Below, piece by piece: positions 58,615 through 64,000 of a DNA stretch of 64,000 nucleotides. The notes beneath the pieces are model-generated. The model had not been told where the DNA came from. It was given only the letters and a program-made list of their open reading frames with translations, and made no database searches. The stretch spans positions 3,634,379-3,698,378 of the forward strand of contig OY730170.1 in assembly GCA_963422465.1 (NCBI GenBank). Reading direction: 5' to 3'. Position 1 is the stretch's first letter. Each line of letters begins with the position of its first letter. This DNA is from Lichina pygmaea. Lineage: Eukaryota; Ascomycota; Lichinomycetes; Lichinales; Lichinaceae. The position numbers and the translations under genes were made by a program.

Positions 58615-59010
58615 GTCCATTGCTCACATGGCTTCTTTACACTTCCCACACACTACTACTTTTAATGCTTTAGTCCTGTAAGACTTTTTTTGAAGGGGCT
58701 TCGGCTTTCTGGCACTGACCGATTTGGCGTTGATCTCTACGTACTTCGAACCCAACTAACCACTCGTTGACATTTGACTCTCTGTTGACGCCAACGTAGA
58801 CACCGCCATTGACATCGACACCGAAACATCTACAGTACATCGACCGGCTCAGAATCTAGAAACAGCGATGCCGACAAGGGGGGAAGACGGCTAAGGAGCC
58901 CCATTCTAAAGCTAGCCAGACTAGACTAGATGATGCCGGGGAACTGTGTAAGCCGGTAAGGAAAGCTCCAGGTCTTCTGAGCCTAGGCCAAAAACCTCCC
59001 CCCTGTGGTG

Positions 59011-59033
59011 CCCCCCCCCCCCCCCCCCCCCCC
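59011..59033. repeat. poly-C run, 23 bases
   Basis: Uninterrupted C inside the interspersed repeat. Confidence 0.9.
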
Positions 59034-59104
59034 TGGGGCGGGCGCTCTTCCGGCGAGATGGCTGTGAACACAAGGGAAGAGACTGCTTGCTAGGCAGTCA
59101 AACA

Positions 59105-59106
<2 letters not shown>

Positions 59107-59146
<40 letters not shown>
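59107..59146. repeat. GA dinucleotide microsatellite
   Basis: About nineteen pure GA units in non-coding DNA. Confidence 0.9.
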
Positions 59147-59150
<4 letters not shown>

Positions 59151-59637
59151 CTCGGGCCCATGAGAACCGGGGAAGGAGATCTAGGCGGAGGAAACCCACA
59201 CTACTAAGACGGCGGCTGGTCGGCGGTCCGAGGTCAGTTAGCTGCTTGGAGTCAGTTGTCGAGGTGGACTGGCGTTAACACCTGCCGCTCCCCGGAGAAA
59301 AGCCTGGGCAATCTAAGATCACACATGTTTTGCTGTCTCCCACTGCCACCCGCAGGGGGCAGGCCGGTGAGGAGAAGCCGGGTACCCGGCATTCGTGCAG
59401 GAAGGTGGGGCCAAGTAAGCACTGTTACAGCCAGATATAAATTGATAGGTAAATAGAGCCAGAGAATAGATCAACATAGTGCAGAACCCCCCCCTCTTTA
59501 TTTTCCTTTGCTTTCCCTCCTCTCTTTCTCGACAAGAAAGATGACGCTGTGGCGACAATGGCAATGACGAATGAAAATGACAATGAAAAACAAGACGGTA
59601 CATACTGTTGCTGCTGCTGCTGCTGCTGCTGCTACTG

Positions 59638-62600
59638 CTACCTTTGATAAACAAGACGATTCTGATGTGATGACGACGACGACGACGATGATAGTGGTGG
59701 TGGTGGAGGTGGTGTTGATGAAGGAGGACGAGAAGAAGAGGACAATGGTTGCGCATGCCTTCCTGAGCTACCTTCCGCTGGGGCCGTGCCGACCCGGCCG
59801 TCCTCGAGACTCCTGCGGCTGGAGTGACCGCCGATCTCGCTCATCGCGAACAGCAGTGGCTCGTCCTCGTCGTACCCGCCCGGTCGCGAGAAACTGTACG
59901 TCGGCCGGTCTGGCGTGCCGCTGTCGCCGGCGTAGCCCCTCTGCGGCGACGTCGAGCCGAGACGGCCGCCGCGCTGCGTCACATGATGATGTGGACCGTG
60001 GCGGTGGCGAGAGCTCGACGACCGACGGCCCGACGCCGCCGCGCGGACGGCCGTCCGGGGCTGCGACGAGGACGAGCTCTGCCGCGACATTGGCTCGACT
60101 TGCAGGTTTAGCCGTTGTGGCCGCGCCGACGCCGATGCCGGGCGTGACTCGTCGGCCGGAGACCCGGCGCCGTCGCCGTCCGAGGGATCCTGCAGCCCCA
60201 AGAGCGCGCTGAGGCTCAACGGTGGTCGCTCTTGCGCACCGAGGCTGGCGCTCCGCATGCCATACGGCAACAGGTCGCCCGTCTCGTCTTCGATTGCCAG
60301 GGCCCGGTTCCGCTGTGACACCGAGCTGGACCGTCGCTTGTGCGCGCGAAGCGGTCTCGGTGAGCGTGGAATGTCGATCGCACCGCTTCTCCGGCCGGAC
60401 CCCGTATCTTCCTGCCGGCCTTCTTCCGGCCGCCGCCTCCGCTCGTCCCGATCGATGCGGGCCGCCGCGTCCTCGCGCGCGTCGTCGGGACCGCCGGCGT
60501 ACACTGCCACGGACTGCGCGCTCAGCCGCGAAGGTACGGCCGGCGTGTGGGGTGTGTGGGGGGAGATGGGCTTCCCCGGCGACGACGACGGCGACATGGA
60601 CGTGCCGGCCACCATCGGCGGCACGCTCGACAGCTGACGGCTCGACGTGCTGGACGACCGTTGGAGGGTGAACGACGACGACAACGAATCGGACAGCGCT
60701 GCGTGGGAGTCGCGCATCTTCTGGAAGCGCGACAGCGCGGCGCTGGTCCGCTTCGTCGACGCGTCGACGGCGGCGGGGTTGCCGGTCGACTCGAAGCTCT
60801 TGAGCGTCCTCTTCGATTCCAGTAGCTTCAAGAAATCCGAGATGTTGTCATCGTCCGTCGGTATGGATCCCGAGCTCGCGGCCGTGCCGCCGCCGCCACC
60901 GCCACCACCGCCGCCAACGCCAACGCCAACGCCAACGCCAACGCCAACGCCAACGCCAACGCCAACGCCAACGCCCCCACCACCTTCGGCGAGGATGCCG
61001 GATCCAGGCTGAGCTTGCGAAGACGTCTGGCTTGCCCGTCCGCTGCTGCTGTTGTTCTCGTCGTCGGGCTTGCCGACCCCGCCCGACGACGGCCGGCCCC
61101 GACGGTGTCCGAAGCTGCTGCTGTATCGACCGACGGACGCCGGCCGAGGCGACGCGGACCCGGACGACGCCGCAGATGTCTCGGGTATGCTCGAGGGACC
61201 CTTGCCGGACGACGACGACGGTTGCACCTCGAGCGAGGTGCGATTCCGGGCCTGGGTCAGCGCGCTGACCAACGGCGTCCGGCCGAGCGAGTTGCGAGGC
61301 GACAGCGGAGCCAAGGGGTTGGCCTGCGACGGCGAGGCCGAGAGCGAGGGTGTCTTGAAGGGCATGAACGAGACGGACGGGCGTCGCTGGACGCCCGACG
61401 GCGGCGGTCCCTCGACCGAACGAAGCGACGACTTGGAGCTGTGGGCGGACCTCACGTTGGGCAAGGCGCGATTGGGAGGCGACGACGAGGCCGACTCGGG
61501 ATTGAGGTCTCGTGCCGCCCGCAGGGCCGAGAGAGGGCTCGACGCCATCGGTGGGCCGGCCTGGTGGAAGGACGAGAGGCTCCCGTACGCTTGGCTTCGG
61601 TCCGGCAGCTCCACAGGCTCTCGACGCTCCGACGGAAGCGAGCCCAGCTCCTTGGTCGAGACGGCGCGGCCGGCGAGCCGGTCGTCCGGCCGGGCCAACG
61701 AGGGCCGGAACAGGCCGTCGTCGACGCCCATGAGCTGCGAGCTCAACAGGGCCTCGGCGTCGTCGACGCGGAACTCGCAGTTGGTCCGGTACGCGACCGT
61801 CACCGAGAAGGGCCCGGCGGGCGACTCGGTCGCGCCAAAGGAGAACTCGTCCGTGACGCGGCCGAGGCCGCTGCCCGTCGACAGCGGCGACGTGAGGCCA
61901 TCGACGTGCGAGCTCAGCGAGGTGTCGAGCGCGCCTCGATCGACGATCCGGCAGTTCACCTTGAGGGCGCGGTGCAGCTGTCGGGGCTTGGAACTCTGCC
62001 TGGCAAACTTCCAGGCCGGCAAGAACTTGGAATACGTGTACAGCGACCGAAACAGCACGATACTCTTCTTGTACACGACGGGGAGGAGCGTGTTCAGATC
62101 CGCAGGCTGGTCGACCGGGGCCGGGCCCAGCTCGACCGTCCAGCGTTCCAAGACGACCCTGGACGTGCTCGAGGCAACCGACGACGGCGGCCCGAGGCTC
62201 GAGTTCGGAGAGGCATTGAGCATCTCTTCGACACTCCACCGCTTGCCTTGATCGTCTATGAGGACGAGAGATTGGTTCTTGGTCAGGGCCGTCATGTCAA
62301 GGTAGGTCTCGATGATCATCGGCGGTGGCCGATTCGCCTCGGCGTCGCACGTCTTCCAGATCCTCCAATCTTCCCGGAAGATGTCGGTCTCGTCAATCTC
62401 GACGTTGAACTGGGGGGCGATCGGGGTCAGCAGAAGGCTCGAGCGCGGGGACGAGTGCGGGGACGAGATACAGAGCGAAGGGGGCTTGAGTTTCTTCCGG
62501 CAGACCTACCCATTTGTTTACCCGCTTGACGCCAGTTCCCTTGTTGTACGACGGCGGGCACGTCATGCGGGAATGGACAATGATCAAGGCAGCCTTGATG

Positions 62601-62940
62601 AAGTAGTTCTGGAGAGTACGATCCAGCATCAGCCAACGTACAGTCCCGAGTCTCGAGATCAGGCTTCGGAAGCACCCGGATCGAGAGGACAATGACAAGG
62701 AACCAATCCCTTCACCTGCACAATCTGATTCATCTTCGCCATAGCTTCTTTGCTGTGGCCGGCCAAGGGTTTGCCGGGGCCAACGACGGCCTTGTCGCCA
62801 GCTCTGCCTGGCGCACCCGACGACATCCTAGGTTGAGAAGCTCGGTTCCAGTCTCGAGATTCGGCGGCGGCGCTATCATTGGGCTTCGAGGGCGCCGGCC
62901 GCGGCGTGGCCTTCGAGGACGGCCGGGGAAGCTGATGCAT
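59638..62940 (-). CDS. atg13: autophagy-related protein Atg13
   Basis: Three exons on the minus strand (62940-62716, 62608-62510, 62409-59638), all phase 0, encode 1031 aa. Exon 1 is a disordered leader from MHQLPRPSS to MNQIVQ; exon 2 gives NYFIKAALIIVHSR and exon 3 opens FNVEIDETDIFREDWR, together the start of the HORMA domain (to about residue 330, with VELGPAPVDQPADLNTLLP and FSVTVAYRTNCEFRVDD). The rest is a long disordered region for Atg1 and Atg17 binding, with many Ser/Pro, a Val-Gly dipeptide run (about 586-608) and, near residue 960, DEDEPLLFAMSEI, an Atg13 signature. Atg13 is the regulatory subunit of the Atg1 kinase complex, controlled by TOR. Length is in the usual fungal range (about 900-1000). 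Confidence 0.95.
60909..60973. repeat. CCAACG hexamer repeat coding Val-Gly
   Basis: About nine near-perfect CCAACG units, flanked by CCGCCA/CCACCA units, inside the ATG13 gene; on the coding strand (GTTGGC)n gives (VG)n between glycine runs. Confidence 0.9.
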
Positions 62941-64000
62941 CGTGATGGTGATGGGCCAACTAACGCGCCTCTGGCCTCGTTGCGCAGTCCGGTGGATTAT
63001 CGTATAGATTCACACGGCGGATGAAGGGGTTTGGTACGAAGCAGCGTTGTAACGAATGGATGTTGAACCCATCGACACGGCCATCGACGCAGAGGCGGTA
63101 TATCGACGCTTGCGAGACTCGTCGACCGAGTTGGACCGAGCAACAGGGAAAGAAGGGAGACGCCGGAGCTATCGCTGTGATCGGGCCAAGCTGAATCCTC
63201 GTCGTCGAGGATCAATCTCCATCTGGACGCACGGACGGACGCAACACGCTTCTGTCAGCCATGGCAGGATCGATGGAACAGTCGACGGGTGGAAAGTGCT
63301 CACCATGGACGACTGCTTCGTCCGCACCGTCTGTCGGCACCGAATGCTTGTGAGAGAGGGAGAGCAAGAGGAAGAGGGATGTTGAATCTCCCCCAGGAAC
63401 GAATGACGGGTCCTAGTCCTCGGTCGTTGACGTGGTTGCCTGGTGAATAGGTTCGACACTGCCTGGTAACGGGTCCCGGTAGCCGACAATGGGCGCGGAT
63501 CGTCAGCGTCAAGCATGCACCTTCATCCGAAGAAGGCTGGCATCGGAGAGTTTGTGCTGCAGCCAATCGAGCGTGGGACGAGGCTAGATTCGACGAACGT
63601 GCATAAGATGTTGCTTAGACCATCCGTTTTCCTCACAATACGTACGTGCAGTATGTGCAGAAGCGGAGGTGAGTACGTAGGTACCGTACCCGTAGAGTCC
63701 GATATTCTAGGTGGATTGACGAAGGCAAGAGCGACGACCAGACTTGGCTTGGGGAGGAAATAGAAGGGTCAATGGCAGGATGACTACGAGTATCAAGCAG
63801 CTTTGCACGAGTACGAGGTGGAGGTGGAGAAGCAGAAGGCCGGGGGCGTGTGACTGATGGGGATGACTCGATCCAACGGCGGGAGCTCTCCGGGCTCTTC
63901 CAAGGGTACTTGACGATACGCCGTGGGGACAGCGAGACGAGCAGTATTCTTAAGATTTGGCGCGCGGTAACCCCAACAAAGCTCCTCCGATGCTGCTGCA
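62941..64000. other. ATG13 upstream region and right edge
   Basis: Promoter and leader of ATG13 leftward. An ATG at 63059 opens a 108-codon frame on the + strand with no family signal. GTAC words recur at 63640-63692. No gene supported up to the edge. Confidence 0.45.

Larger units (their letters stand above)
58846..59200. repeat. interspersed repeat copy, class unknown
   Basis: Patchy similarity to 26451-26801 in the same order: CCGGCTCAGAATCTAG against CCGGTTCAGAACTAG, ATGCCGGGGAACTGTGTAAGC against ATGCCGGGAACACTGTGTAG, TAAGGAAAGCTCC against CAAGGAAAACCTC, and CAAACAAGAAGAG against TGAACAAGAAAGG. It is interrupted by a poly-C and a GA run. No flanking duplication was found here. Confidence 0.4.
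58310..59637. other. spacer with homopolymers and an interspersed repeat
   Basis: 3' flanks of secreted gene 2 and ATG13. Contains poly-C runs (58596-58614, 59011-59033), a GA repeat and a relic repeat (58846-59200) also seen at 26.45 kb. A CTG run (about 59608-59637) lies just past the ATG13 stop. No gene supported. Confidence 0.55.

Noticed and set aside
60848-62529. Long frames (463 and 504 codons) overlapping ATG13
   Set aside because: Shadow frames caused by GC-rich third positions; Arg-rich, no conserved motif, while the Atg13 frame carries clear signatures.
63056-63385. 109-codon frame upstream of ATG13
   Set aside because: No family signal, and it lies in the likely promoter/leader of the divergently read ATG13 gene.

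Overview
The window reads as nuclear DNA of a filamentous ascomycete (Pezizomycotina, probably a Sordariomycete; the class is an inference). Genes carry short introns (about 50-400 nt, mostly GT-AG, often with a CTAAC/CTGAC branch point), lie on both strands, and encode fungal-type proteins: Rsc9, Atg13, a Yrb30-type Ran-binding protein, a copper-fist factor, a Zn2Cys6 factor and an Rds1-type ferritin-like protein. I support 16 protein genes. Exon joins were deduced by hand from splice signals, reading phase and family resemblance; nothing was aligned by program.

Left half (0.8-24.8 kb), gene-dense housekeeping: secreted guanyl-specific RNase (+), TSR2 (+), BSD-domain protein (+), Ran-binding protein (-) sharing a 259-bp divergent promoter with eRF3 (+), lumazine synthase (+), CWC16-family splicing factor (+), RSC9 (-), and a Rec114-like meiotic gene (+). 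These cover ribosome biogenesis, translation termination, splicing, riboflavin synthesis and chromatin.

Middle (24.8-44.4 kb), sparse: a 3.9-kb repeat-bearing spacer with a dead pogo/Fot-type DNA transposon, an Rgt1-like glucose-type regulator (-), a 7.4-kb spacer between two divergent transcription-factor genes holding a 143-bp MITE and many GTAC-rich palindromes, then a copper-fist regulator (+).

Right part (44.4-64 kb): ferritin-like secreted protein (+), an 802-bp foldback element, a 1661-aa ankyrin/RCC1/BTB protein (+), a repeat-rich interval with two copies of a TA-flanked element beside two look-alike small secreted proteins (+), and ATG13 (-).

No operon, CRISPR array, rRNA, or tRNA that I could defend was found. 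The most unusual items are the eRF3 with almost no N-terminal extension, the TA-flanked non-autonomous elements (one with a co-varying internal hairpin), and the GTAC palindromes crowded into spacers.
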